From assembly GCA_937936215.1 (NCBI GenBank), contig CALGWX010000362.1:1-5313 (forward strand): DNA of 5,313 bases, read 5' to 3'. The DNA comes from an uncultured Burkholderiaceae bacterium. Lineage in GTDB: Bacteria > Pseudomonadota > Gammaproteobacteria > Burkholderiales > Burkholderiaceae_F. Each line of letters begins with the position of its first letter. The first letter of the stretch is position 1. The position numbers and the translations under genes are program-made. Below the pieces are notes generated by a model that saw only the letters and a program-made list of their open reading frames with translations, ran no database searches and was not told where the DNA came from. Below are positions 5,299 through 5,313 of this stretch, one piece after another.

Positions 5299-5313
5299 AA
5301 GCACGAGCCAGTG
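5290..5313 (+). CDS. Start of an unidentified downstream gene (3' end outside window)
   Basis: Eight codons are visible, reading MDTKHEPV if GTG 5290 is the start. AAGGAG at 5279-5284 is a near-ideal Shine-Dalgarno five bases upstream. An adjacent in-frame GTG at 5287 is only two bases from it and is less likely. The frame stays open to the window edge. Too little protein is present to name a family. It lies about 170 bases after livF on the same strand, so it may be a further member of the operon or a separately controlled gene; the inverted repeat around its start suggests its own control. Confidence 0.45.

Noticed and set aside
5101..5304. Minus-strand frames over the livF end and downstream gap
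   Set aside because: No ribosome-binding site or domain is seen. They overlap the end of livF and the dyad, and the Pro/Arg/Ala-rich translation looks like a shadow.
1..5313. tRNA, rRNA, CRISPR array, insertion sequence or attachment site
   Set aside because: I looked on both strands for cloverleaf-like segments, regularly spaced repeats, terminal inverted repeats and transposase motifs and found none.

Overview
The window is very GC-rich, with codon third positions almost always G or C. It holds one complete five-gene ABC importer operon of the branched-chain amino acid (Liv/HAAT) family, all on the + strand. The C-terminal end of an alpha/beta-hydrolase lies upstream, and the first codons of an unidentified gene lie at the downstream edge. 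Composition and gene style fit a high-GC proteobacterium. A betaproteobacterium (Burkholderiales/Rhodocyclales type) is my best guess, but no ribosomal or other phylogenetic marker is present.

Layout: 2-160 is the 3' end of the hydrolase, whose TGA overlaps the ATG of the next gene (ATGA). 157-1320 encodes a secreted type I periplasmic substrate-binding protein. 1484-2365 encodes a LivH-type permease and 2538-3554 a LivM-type permease. 3640-4392 encodes a LivG-type ATPase and 4400-5116 a LivF-type ATPase. 5117-5286 is a non-coding tail with a hairpin. The next gene probably begins at GTG 5290, inside a perfect 11-bp inverted repeat.

How it works together: the binding protein captures a ligand in the periplasm and docks on the LivH/LivM channel, and LivG/LivF power import by ATP hydrolysis. 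The binding protein resembles, from memory, the subgroup annotated for aromatic compounds (benzoate/hydroxybenzoate-like ligands) more than classical leucine-binding LivJ/LivK. Linkage to a hydrolase fits a catabolic cluster. An aromatic acid is therefore a plausible substrate, but this is inference.

I found no clearly new biological system. The parts worth a second look are intercistronic. GC-rich hairpins lie in the gaps, one ending at the livH ribosome-binding site. Three short reading frames end exactly on the start codons of livH, livM and livG. An unusual 172-base spacer separates livH and livM. A strong dyad at the right edge places the Shine-Dalgarno of the next gene in its loop and the start codon in its stem.
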